From positions 7,626,001-7,690,000 of the forward strand of contig NZ_JADBGF010000001.1 in the NCBI RefSeq assembly GCF_014873495.1: a DNA stretch of 64,000 bases, given 5' to 3'. Shown here in pieces: positions 25,061-33,914 of this stretch; positions within the stretch are counted from its first letter, which is position 1, and the number at the start of each line of letters is the position of its first letter. Made by a program: the position numbers and the translations under genes. Source of the DNA: Streptomyces stelliscabiei. GTDB lineage: Bacteria; Actinomycetota; Actinomycetes; Streptomycetales; Streptomycetaceae. The notes under the pieces were generated by a model, which saw only the letters and a list, made by a program, of their open reading frames with translations, did not search any database and was not told the origin of the DNA.

Positions 25061-25813
25061 GTGGCTCCCACCGACGCGAGCACCGACGCGAGCACCGACA
25101 CCGGCCCAGCCTCGGCCCCGACGTGCAATGAGGACACGCTCGAACTGCGCCTGCCCGACGACTTCCTCGCCCTGCTGTCCGAGGACTGCGGCGCGTGCGG
25201 CGGTGAGACAGAACCACCGTGCCAAGGCCCTGGGGCCGACGGCGAACTGCTCGACCACCTCGCCGACTGGGGTCCGGTCGTCACCCCCGCAGGCACCCTG
25301 CACCTGGTCCCTGTCCGCCTCGAACGGGAGCTCCCGCTGATCTCCCGTTGGATGAACGACTCGACCGTGGCCTCGTACTGGCAGCTCGCCGGCCCGGAGG
25401 ACGTGACCGCGGACCACCTCCGCACCCAGCTCTCCGGAGACGGCCGCAGCGTGCCCTGCCTCGGCATGCTGGACGGCACCCCCATGAGCTACTGGGAGAT
25501 CTACCGGGCAGACCTCGACCCCATCGCACGCCATTACCCCGCCCGTCCCCATGACACCGGGGTCCACCTCCTCATCGGACCCGTGGCCGACCGGGGGCGG
25601 GGTCTGGGAGCCATCCTGCTCCGCGCCGTGGCCGATCTCGTCCTCGACAGAAGACCTTCCTGTGCCCGCGTCGTGGCGGAACCCGACCTTCGCAACTTTC
25701 CCTCCGTCTCCGCGTTCCTGAGCGCGGGCTTCCGGTTCTCCGCAGAGGTCGACCTGCCCGACAAGCGGGCCGCCCTGATGATCAGAGACCGGCTCCTTCG
25801 CGATCTGATGTAG
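25061..25813 (+). CDS. GNAT acetyltransferase of siderophore locus (IucB/RhbD-like)
   Basis: The 250-residue acyltransferase is of the siderophore type (Acetyltransf_8 group, like IucB, AlcB and RhbD) and acylates an amine or N-hydroxy-amine. An N-terminal Ser/Thr/Asp repeat (TDASTDAST) is followed by a Cys-containing segment (CGACGGETEPPC). The GNAT core runs from about residue 80: ISRWMNDSTVASYW, PMSYWEIYRADLD, the acetyl-CoA loop GPVADRGRGLGAILLRAV (about 168-185), and AFLSAGFRF. GTG 25061 has GAGAGGAAC upstream. It follows the synthetase by 100 bp and is the last gene of the set. No N-hydroxylase, decarboxylase or iron transporter is encoded nearby. Confidence 0.85.
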   Translation: MAPTDASTDASTDTGPASAPTCNEDTLELRLPDDFLALLSEDCGACGGETEPPCQGPGADGELLDHLADWGPVVTPAGTLHLVPVRLERELPLISRWMNDSTVASYWQLAGPEDVTADHLRTQLSGDGRSVPCLGMLDGTPMSYWEIYRADLDPIARHYPARPHDTGVHLLIGPVADRGRGLGAILLRAVADLVLDRRPSCARVVAEPDLRNFPSVSAFLSAGFRFSAEVDLPDKRAALMIRDRLLRDLM

Positions 25814-26017
25814 ATCGATGTGGATCTCCTGTGGCGCCGTCACATTTGGTACACCGCCCGCGCCTGTCCGGTTCCCGGTCACCGCCGACGAGATCTCCGG
25901 CCGCCGGGAATCCGTCCGGCCCGACGAAGAGACAACGGTCTTGATCCCGCACCTCACGTCCCGTGCTTCCGCCTGGATAACCCGTTTGTCAGTGGTGAGC
26001 CGTAGGGTGGTCGCGCT

Positions 26018-28018
26018 ATGACGAAGCCCTCACTCCACGAACTCCTGCACGCCGCCGTCGCCGCTGTCGGCGGTATGGAGCGCCCCGGCCAGGTGACCAT
26101 GGCCGAAGCCGTCGCGGAGGCGATCGACGACGGCTCCCATCTGCTGGTCCAGGCGGGCACCGGTACCGGAAAGTCGCTCGGTTACCTGGTGCCCGCACTC
26201 GCGCAGGGAGAGCGCGTCGTCGTGGCGACGGCGACCCTGGCGCTGCAGCGCCAGCTCGTGGAGCGGGACCTGCCGAGAACGGTCGACGCGCTGCATCCGC
26301 TGCTGCGCCGCCGCCCCGAGTTCGCGATGCTCAAGGGCCGGTCGAACTACCTGTGCCTGCACCGTCTGAACGAAGGCGTGCCCCAGGACGAGGAGGAAGG
26401 CCTCTTCGACCAGTTCGAGGCGGCCGCACCCTCCAGCAGGCTGGGCCAGGACCTGCTGCGACTGCGGGACTGGTCGCAGGAGACCGAGACCGGCGATCGT
26501 GACGACCTCACCCCGGGCGTCTCCGACCGGGCGTGGGCGCAGATCTCCGTGTCGTCCCGGGAGTGTCTGGGCGCATCGAAGTGCGCGTACGGCGCCGAGT
26601 GCTTCGCCGAGATGGCCCGGGAGCGGGCCAAGCTCGCCGAAGTGGTCGTCACCAATCACGCGCTGCTCGCGATCGACGCCATCGAGGGCGCACCGGTCCT
26701 CCCGCAGCACGAGGTGCTGATCGTGGACGAGGCGCACGAACTCGTGTCACGGGTGACCGGCGTGGCGACCGGCGAACTCAGCCCGGGCCAGGTCAACCGC
26801 GCTGTGAAGCGGGCGGCGAAGCTCGTCAACGAGAAGGCCGCCGACCAGCTCCAGACCGCCGCCGAGGGATTCGAGAGGGTCATGGAGCTGGCCCTGCCGG
26901 GCCGTCTGGAGGAGGTCCCCGAGGATCTGGCCTACGTCCTCATGGCGTTGCGTGACGCCGCCCGTACGGTGATCTCGGCGATCGGCAGCACGCGCGACAA
27001 GTCCGTCCAGGACGAGGACGCCGTGCGCAAGCAGGCGCTGGCGGCCGTGGAGAGCGTGCACGACGTGGCGGAGCGGATCAGCAACGGCTCCGAGTGGGAC
27101 GTCGTCTGGTACGAACGCCATGACCGGTTCGGCGCCTCCCTGCGCGTCGCCCCGATGTCCGTGTCGGGTCTCCTCCGGGAGAAGCTCTTCGCGGACCGTT
27201 CGGTCACCCTGACCTCGGCCACGCTCAAGCTGGGCGGCGACTTCAACGGCGTGGGCGCCTCACTGGGTCTGGCGCCGGAGGGCACCGAGGGGGACGACCT
27301 TCCGCCGTGGAAGGGAGTGGACGTCGGATCGCCGTTCGACTATCCGAGGCAGGGCATCCTCTACGTCGCCAAGCATCTGTCGCGCCCCGCCCGGGACGGC
27401 GACCGGGCGGACATGCTGGACGAGCTCACGGAGCTGATCCAGGCGGCGGGCGGCCGGACCCTCGGTCTGTTCTCCTCGATGCGGGCCGCCCAACTGGCGG
27501 CGGAGGAGCTGCGGGTCCGGATCCCCGAGTACCCGATCCTGCTCCAGGGCGAGGAGACGCTCGGCGAGCTGATCAAGGGCTTCGCGGCCGACCCGAAGAC
27601 CTGTCTCTTCGGCACGCTGTCGCTCTGGCAGGGCGTGGACGTGCCGGGTCCCAGCTGTCAGCTGGTCGTCATGGACAAGATTCCCTTCCCGCGCCCCGAC
27701 GACCCCCTGATGAGTGCCCGGCAGAAGGCCGTCGAGGAGGCGGGCGGCAACGGCTTCATGGCCGTCGCCGCCACCCACGCGGCCCTGCTGATGGCCCAGG
27801 GGGCCGGCCGCCTCGTACGGGCGCAGGGAGACCGCGGCGTGGTCGCCGTGCTGGATCAGCGGCTGGCGACCGCGCGGTACGGCAGCTACCTGAAGGCGTC
27901 ACTGCCCGACTTCTGGTACACGACGGACCGTAACCAGGTCCGTAGGTCGCTCGCCGCGATCGACAGCGCGGCGAAGGACAGGGAAGCGAAGGTGGAGGCC
28001 GAGACGGCGGAGGCATGA
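26018..28018 (+). CDS. DinG/XPD-like ATP-dependent DNA helicase
   Basis: The 666-residue superfamily 2 helicase is of the DinG/XPD iron-sulphur group, a 5'-3' helicase acting on damaged or structured DNA. Walker A AGTGTGKS lies at about residues 46-53 and Walker B in VDEAHEL (about 239). The Fe-S domain cysteines are in NYLCLHRL (Cys about 112) and in ECLGASKCAYGAEC (about 185-198). Motif VI lies in AQGAGRLVRAQGDRG. ATG 26018 follows a TAGGGT sequence by 9 nt. LexA is encoded convergently next door, but no SOS box is visible upstream. Confidence 0.92.
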   Translation: MTKPSLHELLHAAVAAVGGMERPGQVTMAEAVAEAIDDGSHLLVQAGTGTGKSLGYLVPALAQGERVVVATATLALQRQLVERDLPRTVDALHPLLRRRPEFAMLKGRSNYLCLHRLNEGVPQDEEEGLFDQFEAAAPSSRLGQDLLRLRDWSQETETGDRDDLTPGVSDRAWAQISVSSRECLGASKCAYGAECFAEMARERAKLAEVVVTNHALLAIDAIEGAPVLPQHEVLIVDEAHELVSRVTGVATGELSPGQVNRAVKRAAKLVNEKAADQLQTAAEGFERVMELALPGRLEEVPEDLAYVLMALRDAARTVISAIGSTRDKSVQDEDAVRKQALAAVESVHDVAERISNGSEWDVVWYERHDRFGASLRVAPMSVSGLLREKLFADRSVTLTSATLKLGGDFNGVGASLGLAPEGTEGDDLPPWKGVDVGSPFDYPRQGILYVAKHLSRPARDGDRADMLDELTELIQAAGGRTLGLFSSMRAAQLAAEELRVRIPEYPILLQGEETLGELIKGFAADPKTCLFGTLSLWQGVDVPGPSCQLVVMDKIPFPRPDDPLMSARQKAVEEAGGNGFMAVAATHAALLMAQGAGRLVRAQGDRGVVAVLDQRLATARYGSYLKASLPDFWYTTDRNQVRRSLAAIDSAAKDREAKVEAETAEA

Positions 28019-28021
28019 CGG

Positions 28022-28067
28022 ACGGCCGGCGGTCCGTCCCGAACCATCGGGACGGACCGCCGGCCGT
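28022..28067. terminator. Strong bidirectional terminator between dinG-like gene and lexA
   Basis: Twenty-bp perfect arms beginning ACGGCCGGCGGTCCG, separated by a 6-nt loop, lie 3 nt after the helicase stop and are followed by TTT. It serves the helicase gene and possibly the convergent lexA. Confidence 0.9.
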
Positions 28068-28203
28068 TTCGCGCACACCGTCAGGCCCCGCAGGATGTTC
28101 CTCGGCGAGTCCTGGACAGGCCAGGACCCCGGAACCGGCGCAGTGGATTCCGGGGCCCGGATCAGGGGCGGGGACGAGCACGGGGACCGTCCGCCGCTGG
28201 GTG

Positions 28204-28980
28204 TCAGACGCGGCGCAGGACGGCCACCACCTTGCCGAGGATGGTCGCGTCGTCACCCGGGATGGGCTCGTAGGCCGCGTTGTGCGGGAGCAGCCAGACG
28301 TGGCCGTCCTCGCGCTTGAAGCGTTTGACCGTGGCCTCGCCGTCCAGCATGGCGGCCACGATGTCGCCGTTCTCGGCGACCGGCTGCCGGCGGACCGTCA
28401 CCCAGTCCCCGTCACAGATGGCGGCCTCGATCATGGAGTCGCCCACGACCTTGAGGACGAAGAGCTCGCCGTCCCCCACCAACTGGCGGGGGAGCGGGAA
28501 CACGTCCTCGACGGACTCCTCGGCGAGGATCGGGCCACCGGCGGCGATTCGGCCGACGAGCGGCACGTACGAAGCGGCCGGCTTGCCCGCGGTGTCCGTC
28601 GGCTGCGCCGAGGACTGGTCGGAGCCGCGGACCTCGTACGCACGCGGGCGGTGCGGGTCGCGGCGCAGGAAGCCCTTGCGCTCCAGTGCCATCAGCTGGT
28701 GTGCCACGGAGGATGTGCTGGACAGGCCGACCGCCTGGCCGATCTCCCGCATCGACGGCGGGTATCCACGCCGTTGCACCGAGTCCCTGATCACCTCGAT
28801 GACCCGGCGCTGCCGATCGGTGAGCCCGGAGCTGTCCGCCCTGATGCCTGGAGGTCGGCCGGGCAGGGCTCGCTTGGGCCCGTCATGGTTCGTGGCTTCG
28901 TTCATCGCATGCACCGGCTCGAGTCGGCTCTGGGAGCGGTCCTGGGCAGTGATGGTGGCACTGTCAGCGGTGGTGGTCAC
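28204..28980 (-). CDS. lexA: SOS-response repressor LexA
   Basis: LexA represses DNA-damage genes and cleaves itself when RecA is activated. The 258-residue protein has an N-terminal winged helix (LTDRQRRVIEVIRDSVQRRGYPPSMREIGQAVGL, about residues 50-85). The Ala-Gly cleavage site is in VGRIAAGGP (about 150). Catalytic Ser lies in VVGDSMIEA and Lys in GEATVKRF. GTG 28980 is preferred: GAGAGGGG lies 6 nt upstream, and the first 40 residues before the DNA-binding domain are typical of Streptomyces LexA. A SOS box 62 bp upstream implies autoregulation. Confidence 0.96.
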   Translation of the reverse strand: MTTTADSATITAQDRSQSRLEPVHAMNEATNHDGPKRALPGRPPGIRADSSGLTDRQRRVIEVIRDSVQRRGYPPSMREIGQAVGLSSTSSVAHQLMALERKGFLRRDPHRPRAYEVRGSDQSSAQPTDTAGKPAASYVPLVGRIAAGGPILAEESVEDVFPLPRQLVGDGELFVLKVVGDSMIEAAICDGDWVTVRRQPVAENGDIVAAMLDGEATVKRFKREDGHVWLLPHNAAYEPIPGDDATILGKVVAVLRRV

Positions 28981-29041
28981 GTCGGCCCCTCTCGATGGTC
29001 TCCCGTGCAGCACAACGGTAGTTGCTTTCGAAAGGTTGCGC

Positions 29042-29055
29042 CAAACACACGTTCG
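29042..29055. promoter_or_regulatory. SOS box upstream of lexA
   Basis: Read on the minus strand, CGAACGTGTGTTTG fits the actinobacterial/Bacillus-type LexA consensus CGAAC-N4-GTTCG with one mismatch. Its position just before lexA fits negative autoregulation. I saw no comparable box before the helicase, recQ or nrdR genes. Confidence 0.75.
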
Positions 29056-29361
29056 AGTGAAAAACCGTGGATTACCGGACGTGGCCATCTGTCTGGGTGT
29101 AGGGCCTGAGCTTCGGCGGACAAAAGTGCTGATTGCTGTACTCTTCACCGCCGGAACGGCGGGCCTTGTGGGCCGCTGTCACCGCTTGGCCCAGTCTGCC
29201 ACCCGGTACTTCACCGGCCGAGTACCGACCCCTTCCTCCGTGCCGGCGGACCGCGACCGCGTCCGCTCCGCGACGGTGCGGCTGCGCTCCGCGACGGCGC
29301 CCGCGTCCGGTACGTGCCTCTACGTGGGCGACACGCGCGCCGTAGGCGGATTTACGTGCCA

Positions 29362-29410
29362 AGCCCTACATCTAGTGCTTGGATTGCCGCAACAGCCCAG
29401 AAGTTGTGGT
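29362..29410. promoter_or_regulatory. Candidate pair of NrdR boxes before nrdRJ
   Basis: AGCCCTACATCTAGTG (from 29362) and AGCCCAGAAGTTGTG (from 29394) are related sequences 32 bp apart, three helical turns. NrdR boxes usually occur as such phased pairs overlapping promoters of ribonucleotide reductase operons. The match to the consensus is partial. Confidence 0.5.
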
Positions 29411-29518
29411 CCCCCGGGTCCTAGGCCTCTTGGTCATCCCCTATGCTTGGGGCTGCTTCCGCGGGGCCCGAGGGACCTGTGGGGGCTATCGAGTCGTGCT
29501 GTGAGGAGGGTTGGAGTT

Positions 29519-30082
29519 ATGCACTGTCCCTTCTGCAGGCACCCCGACAGCCGTGTCGTCGACAGCCGTACGACGGACGACGGCACGTCGATCCGCAGGC
29601 GCCGTCAGTGTCCCGACTGCTCCCGTCGTTTCACGACGGTGGAGACGTGTTCGCTGATGGTGGTCAAGCGGTCCGGCGTGACCGAGCCCTTCAGTCGTAC
29701 CAAGGTCATCAACGGCGTCCGCAAGGCATGCCAGGGGAGGCCCGTCACCGAGGACGCGCTCGCCCAGCTCGGCCAGCGGGTCGAGGAGGCGGTGCGCGCG
29801 ACCGGAAGCGCCGAACTGACCACCCACGACGTGGGGCTGGCCATACTCGGCCCGTTGCAGGAGCTGGACCTCGTCGCCTACTTGCGGTTCGCCTCGGTCT
29901 ACCGGGCGTTCGACTCGCTGGAGGACTTCGAGGCCGCCATCGGGGAACTGAGGAACGAGCAGCACAAGCGCCCGGTCGCGAACGACGAGGACGTCGAGAA
30001 CACGGCCGAGGGGCGCCCGAAGAACGACCGCGGGTCCGGAGGGGCTGCCCAAGTCCCCGTGCCCGCCCACGCCGCCGACTGA
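29519..30082 (+). CDS. nrdR: Transcriptional repressor NrdR
   Basis: NrdR represses ribonucleotide reductase operons according to bound ATP/dATP. The 187-residue protein has an N-terminal zinc ribbon (Cys3 and Cys6 in MHCPFC; CPDC at about 31-34) and a central ATP-cone domain (about 46-136; VVKRSGVTEPFSRTKVINGVRKAC). It has a longer acidic/polar C-terminal tail (about 150-187) than the roughly 150-residue E. coli protein. The ATG at 29519 starts the zinc ribbon directly. nrdJ follows after 158 bp, as in other streptomycetes. Confidence 0.96.
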   Translation: MHCPFCRHPDSRVVDSRTTDDGTSIRRRRQCPDCSRRFTTVETCSLMVVKRSGVTEPFSRTKVINGVRKACQGRPVTEDALAQLGQRVEEAVRATGSAELTTHDVGLAILGPLQELDLVAYLRFASVYRAFDSLEDFEAAIGELRNEQHKRPVANDEDVENTAEGRPKNDRGSGGAAQVPVPAHAAD

Positions 30083-30240
30083 CGGCGGGCCGCACCGCCG
30101 GACCGAAGGGTCCGGACGATCGGCGGCGATCCAGACCTGTCGTGAACGGCTGTGCGGCCGGGTCGCGACACAAGACAGAACACCGTGTCACGGGAACAAC
30201 GCGACACTTCAGGGCGTTTACGCCCGTACAGGGAGGCGGC

Positions 30241-33138
30241 ATGACAGAGACGGCGAGCGGTCCGGCACGGAGTTCCCGCGCCAAGGCCACCAAGGCGAGC
30301 AAGGGCCTGCGTATCGAGCGCATCCACACCACTCCCGGCGTGCACCCGTACGACGAGGTGGTCTGGGAGCGTCGTGACGTCGTCATGACCAACTGGCGCG
30401 ACGGCTCGGTCAACTTCGAGCAGCGTGGCGTCGAGTTCCCCGACTTCTGGTCGGTGAACGCGGTCAACATCGTCACCAGCAAGTACTTCCGCGGTGCCGT
30501 GGGCACCCCGCAGCGCGAGACCGGCCTCAAGCAGCTGATCGACCGCATCGTGAAGACCTACACGAAGGCCGGTGAGGACAACAGGTACTTCGCCTCGCCC
30601 GCCGACGCCGAGATCTTCGAGCACGAGCTGGCGTACGCCCTCCTGCACCAGGTCTTCAGCTTCAACAGTCCTGTCTGGTTCAACGTGGGCACGCCGCAGC
30701 CCCAGCAGGTCTCCGCCTGCTTCATCCTGTCCGTCGACGACTCCATGGAGTCGATCCTCGACTGGTACAAGGAAGAGGGCATGATCTTCAAGGGCGGCTC
30801 GGGCGCCGGCCTGAACCTGTCCCGCATCCGCTCCTCCAAGGAGCTGCTCTCCTCGGGCGGCAACGCCTCCGGCCCGGTCTCCTTCATGCGGGGCGCCGAC
30901 GCATCCGCCGGAACGATCAAGTCGGGCGGCGCCACCCGCCGCGCGGCCAAGATGGTCGTTCTCGACGTGGACCACCCGGATGTCGAGGACTTCATCGCCA
31001 CCAAGGTGAAGGAAGAGGAGAAGATCCGCGCCCTGCGCGACGCGGGCTTCGACATGGACCTGGGCGGCGACGACATCACGTCCGTCCAGTACCAGAACGC
31101 CAACAACTCGGTCCGCGTGAACGACGAGTTCATGACGGCCGTGGAGAACGGCACCGAGTTCGGCCTGCGCGCCCGCATGACCGGCGAGGTCATCGAGAAG
31201 GTCGACGCCAAGGCGCTGTTCCGCAAGCTCGCCGAGGCCGCGTGGGCCTGCGCCGACCCGGGCATCCAGTACGACGGTGTGATCAACAACTGGCACACCT
31301 GCCCCGAGTCCGGCCGCATCACCGCGTCCAACCCGTGCAGCGAGTACATGCACCTGGACAACACGTCCTGCAACCTCGCCTCGCTGAACCTGATGAAGTT
31401 CCTCAAGGACGACGGCCTGGGCCGCCAGTCCTTCGAGGTCGAGCGCTTCGCCAAGGTCGTCGAGCTCGTCATCACCGCGATGGACATCTCCATCTGCTTC
31501 GCCGACTTCCCCACCCAGAAGATCGGTGAGAACACCCGCGCCTTCCGCCAGCTCGGCATCGGCTACGCCAACCTCGGCGCCCTGCTGATGGCGACCGGAC
31601 ACGCCTACGACTCCGAAGGCGGCCGCGCCCTCGCCGGTGCCATCACCTCCCTGATGACCGGCACGGCGTACAAGCGTTCGGCGGAACTCGCCGCGGTCGT
31701 CGGCCCGTACGACGGTTACGCCCGTAACGCCGACGCCCACAACCGCGTCATGAAGCAGCACTCCGACGCCAACGGCACGGCCGGTCGCATGGACGACCTG
31801 GACACTCCGGTGTGGGCCGCCGCCACGGAGGCCTGGCAGGACGTGCTGCGCCTCGGCGAGAAGAACGGCTTCCGCAACTCCCAGGCGTCCGTGCTCGCGC
31901 CGACCGGCACGATCGGGCTGGCCATGTCCTGCGACACCACCGGTGTCGAGCCGGACCTGGCGCTGGTCAAGTTCAAGAAGCTGGTCGGCGGCGGCTCGAT
32001 GCAGATCGTCAACGGCACGGTCCCGCAGGCCTTGCGCCGCCTGGGTTACCAGGAGGAGCAGATCGAGGCGATCGTCGCCCACATCGCCGACCACGGCAAT
32101 GTGATCGACGCCCCGAGCCTCAAGCAGGAGCACTACGAGGTCTTCGACTGCGCCATGGGCGAGCGCGCCATCTCCCCGATGGGCCACGTCCGCATGATGG
32201 CCGCGATCCAGCCGTGGATCTCCGGCGCCATCTCCAAGACGGTCAACATGCCGGAGACGGCGACCGTCGAGGAGGTCGAGGAGATCTACTTCGAGGCCTG
32301 GAAGCTGGGCGTCAAGGCGCTGGCGATCTACCGCGACAACTGCAAGGTCGGCCAGCCGCTCTCCGCCAAGACCAAGGACTCGGAGAAGGCCGAGATCACC
32401 GAGAAGGCCGAGGAGACGATCCGGGCCACGGTCGAGAAGATCGTCGAGTACCGCCCGGTCCGCAAGCGCCTCCCGAAGGGCCGTCCCGGCATCACCACGT
32501 CCTTCACCGTCGGCGGCGCCGAGGGTTACATGATCGCCAACTCCTACCCGGACGACGGCCTGGGCGAGGTCTTCCTGAAGATGTCCAAGCAGGGTTCGAC
32601 CCTCGCGGGCATGATGGACGCCTTCTCGATCGCCGTCTCGGTCGGTCTGCAGTACGGCGTGCCGCTGGAGACGTACGTCTCCAAGTTCACGAACATGCGC
32701 TTCGAGCCGGCCGGTATGACGGACGACCCGGACGTGCGGATGGCGGCGTCGATCGTCGACTACATCTTCCGCCGCCTGGCGCTGGACTTCCTGCCCTTCG
32801 AGACGCGCTCCGCGCTCGGTATCCACTCCGCCGAGGAGCGTCAGCGTCACCTGGAGACCGGTTCGTACGAGCCGATCCTCGACGACGTGGAGGTGGACGT
32901 CGAAGGCCTGTCCCAGTCGGCGCCGCGGCAGTCCCTGAAGGCCGTCGCCGCTCCGAAGGCCGACGAGGAGGGCGCCAAGCCCGCCCCGAAGCAGGCCCAC
33001 ACCAGCGCCGAGCTGGTGGAGATGCAGTTGGGCATCCAGGCCGACGCCCCGCTGTGCTTCTCCTGCGGCACGAAGATGCAGCGCGCCGGCTCCTGCTACA
33101 TCTGCGAGGGCTGCGGCTCGACGAGCGGCTGCAGCTGA
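30241..33138 (+). CDS. nrdJ: Adenosylcobalamin-dependent ribonucleotide reductase (class II) NrdJ
   Basis: NrdJ reduces ribonucleotides to deoxyribonucleotides using vitamin B12 coenzyme and so works with or without oxygen. The 965-residue protein has FKGGSGAGLNLSRIRS (about residues 182-198), the active-site NPCSE and CNLASLNL blocks (about 362-383), and SVLAPTGTIGLAMSCDTTGVEPD (about 550). The C-terminal Cys-rich tail (CFSCGTKM ... CYICEGCG ... SGC) supplies reducing thiols and a probable zinc site. ATG 30241 lies in GGAGGCGGCATG. It is probably cotranscribed with nrdR, which represses it. Confidence 0.97.
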   Translation: MTETASGPARSSRAKATKASKGLRIERIHTTPGVHPYDEVVWERRDVVMTNWRDGSVNFEQRGVEFPDFWSVNAVNIVTSKYFRGAVGTPQRETGLKQLIDRIVKTYTKAGEDNRYFASPADAEIFEHELAYALLHQVFSFNSPVWFNVGTPQPQQVSACFILSVDDSMESILDWYKEEGMIFKGGSGAGLNLSRIRSSKELLSSGGNASGPVSFMRGADASAGTIKSGGATRRAAKMVVLDVDHPDVEDFIATKVKEEEKIRALRDAGFDMDLGGDDITSVQYQNANNSVRVNDEFMTAVENGTEFGLRARMTGEVIEKVDAKALFRKLAEAAWACADPGIQYDGVINNWHTCPESGRITASNPCSEYMHLDNTSCNLASLNLMKFLKDDGLGRQSFEVERFAKVVELVITAMDISICFADFPTQKIGENTRAFRQLGIGYANLGALLMATGHAYDSEGGRALAGAITSLMTGTAYKRSAELAAVVGPYDGYARNADAHNRVMKQHSDANGTAGRMDDLDTPVWAAATEAWQDVLRLGEKNGFRNSQASVLAPTGTIGLAMSCDTTGVEPDLALVKFKKLVGGGSMQIVNGTVPQALRRLGYQEEQIEAIVAHIADHGNVIDAPSLKQEHYEVFDCAMGERAISPMGHVRMMAAIQPWISGAISKTVNMPETATVEEVEEIYFEAWKLGVKALAIYRDNCKVGQPLSAKTKDSEKAEITEKAEETIRATVEKIVEYRPVRKRLPKGRPGITTSFTVGGAEGYMIANSYPDDGLGEVFLKMSKQGSTLAGMMDAFSIAVSVGLQYGVPLETYVSKFTNMRFEPAGMTDDPDVRMAASIVDYIFRRLALDFLPFETRSALGIHSAEERQRHLETGSYEPILDDVEVDVEGLSQSAPRQSLKAVAAPKADEEGAKPAPKQAHTSAELVEMQLGIQADAPLCFSCGTKMQRAGSCYICEGCGSTSGCS

Positions 33139-33170
33139 TCTGAGCGCCTTCGGGCGCGAACCGGCACGTC

Positions 33171-33204
33171 AGGGCGGTGGAGTCGAAGTCGGCTCCGCCG
33201 CCCT
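33171..33204. terminator. Terminator between convergent nrdJ and terD-like gene
   Basis: Twelve-base arms, AGGGCGGTGGAG and CTCCGCCGCCCT, pair with one G-T wobble around a 10-nt loop. A smaller hairpin (GCGCCTTCGGGCGC) lies just before it. Confidence 0.65.
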
Positions 33205-33226
33205 CGGCGTGTCGAAGGGCGGTTCG

Positions 33227-33760
33227 TCAGGGCCGGGGCGGGCGGCCCATGACACGGGCGAAGGTCGCCGGGTCCTCGTCGTAGCCGGTGATGCCGGGGT
33301 GGAAGGTCCACTCGCCGGTCGCGTCGCGCACGAACGCGGCGACGGTCGCCGCGGTGGAGCCGAACACGCCGGCGAAGTCGTCCTCCGCGAGGACCGTGTA
33401 GCCCTCACGGATGCGCAGGCCGGGGTTCTGGACGCCGGCGAAGGTCTTCGTGCCGGTTTTCTGCTGTATGGCGACGCCGATGACGACCCGCCCGTAGCGG
33501 GCGTCGAGGCGGTTCAGCTCCACCGTCATCATCTCGTCCCAGCCGAATCCCTGGCCGGTCTGGCTGTCGCGGTTGAGGGTGATGGTGCCGTCGGGCGAGC
33601 GGCTGTCGAAATGGACGACATAGGCGGGGTCGCCACTCGGGTCGGCCGCCAGGTAGGTCGCCGCGACGATGTCGAGATCCGTCGGTGGCTGCCCGGCGGG
33701 GCTCGGGTCCCACTTCAGCGACACCTCGACCTTGCGGATGCCCTTGTTGAGGCCGTTCAA
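33227..33760 (-). CDS. TerD-family stress protein
   Basis: The 177-residue TerD-domain protein is of the tellurite-resistance/calcium-binding stress family abundant in Streptomyces. It reads NGLNKGIRKVEVSLKWDPSP, DLDIVAATYLAA, VVHFDSRSPDGTITLNRDSQTG (about residues 50-72) and GFGWDEMMTVELNRLD; the Asp-rich loops resemble Ca2+ sites. Start choice: TTG 33760 follows GGGAGGAGAG at a suitable distance. The open frame extends to 33829, but that part lacks family similarity. The function of this single copy is unknown; multi-copy Ter systems act in stress and phage defence. Confidence 0.85.
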   Translation of the reverse strand: MNGLNKGIRKVEVSLKWDPSPAGQPPTDLDIVAATYLAADPSGDPAYVVHFDSRSPDGTITLNRDSQTGQGFGWDEMMTVELNRLDARYGRVVIGVAIQQKTGTKTFAGVQNPGLRIREGYTVLAEDDFAGVFGSTAATVAAFVRDATGEWTFHPGITGYDEDPATFARVMGRPPRP

Positions 33761-33902
33761 CAGAACTCTCCTCCCCGTCCTTCTGCGTTTGCGGGCCGAA
33801 CTGCCTGGTGGTCCAGGCCAGTTGTCCATCCTCGCACGCGGGCCGGGGCCCTCGCCCGGGTGTGACCGGCCGGAGAGTGACCGCCGCCACGTTCCGTGGC
33901 CT

Positions 33903-33908
33903 TACCAT
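33903..33908 (+). promoter_or_regulatory. -10 element (TACCAT) of the DUF4937-like gene
   Basis: TACCAT ends 6 nt before GTG 33915 and there is no ribosome binding site, so the message is probably leaderless. Confidence 0.5.
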
Positions 33909-33914
33909 GGCGCG

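Larger units (their letters stand above)
28981..29518. other. Divergent lexA-nrdR intergenic region
   Basis: The 538 bp contain the LexA box near lexA and a pair of similar NrdR-box-like sequences about 110-155 bp before nrdR. There is no B12-riboswitch-like element that I can recognise, although nrdJ needs adenosylcobalamin. No credible gene is present. Confidence 0.6.

Noticed and set aside
28981..30240. Adenosylcobalamin riboswitch upstream of nrdRJ or nrdJ
   Set aside because: The reductase needs B12, but I cannot find a B12-box-like element or the expected long structured leader; NrdR-box-like sites are the better explanation.
29899..33000. 1033-codon open frame on the minus strand opposite nrdJ
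   Set aside because: It is a high-GC shadow of nrdJ; its Leu/Gly/Arg/Val-rich translation matches no family and the plus strand encodes an unmistakable class II reductase.
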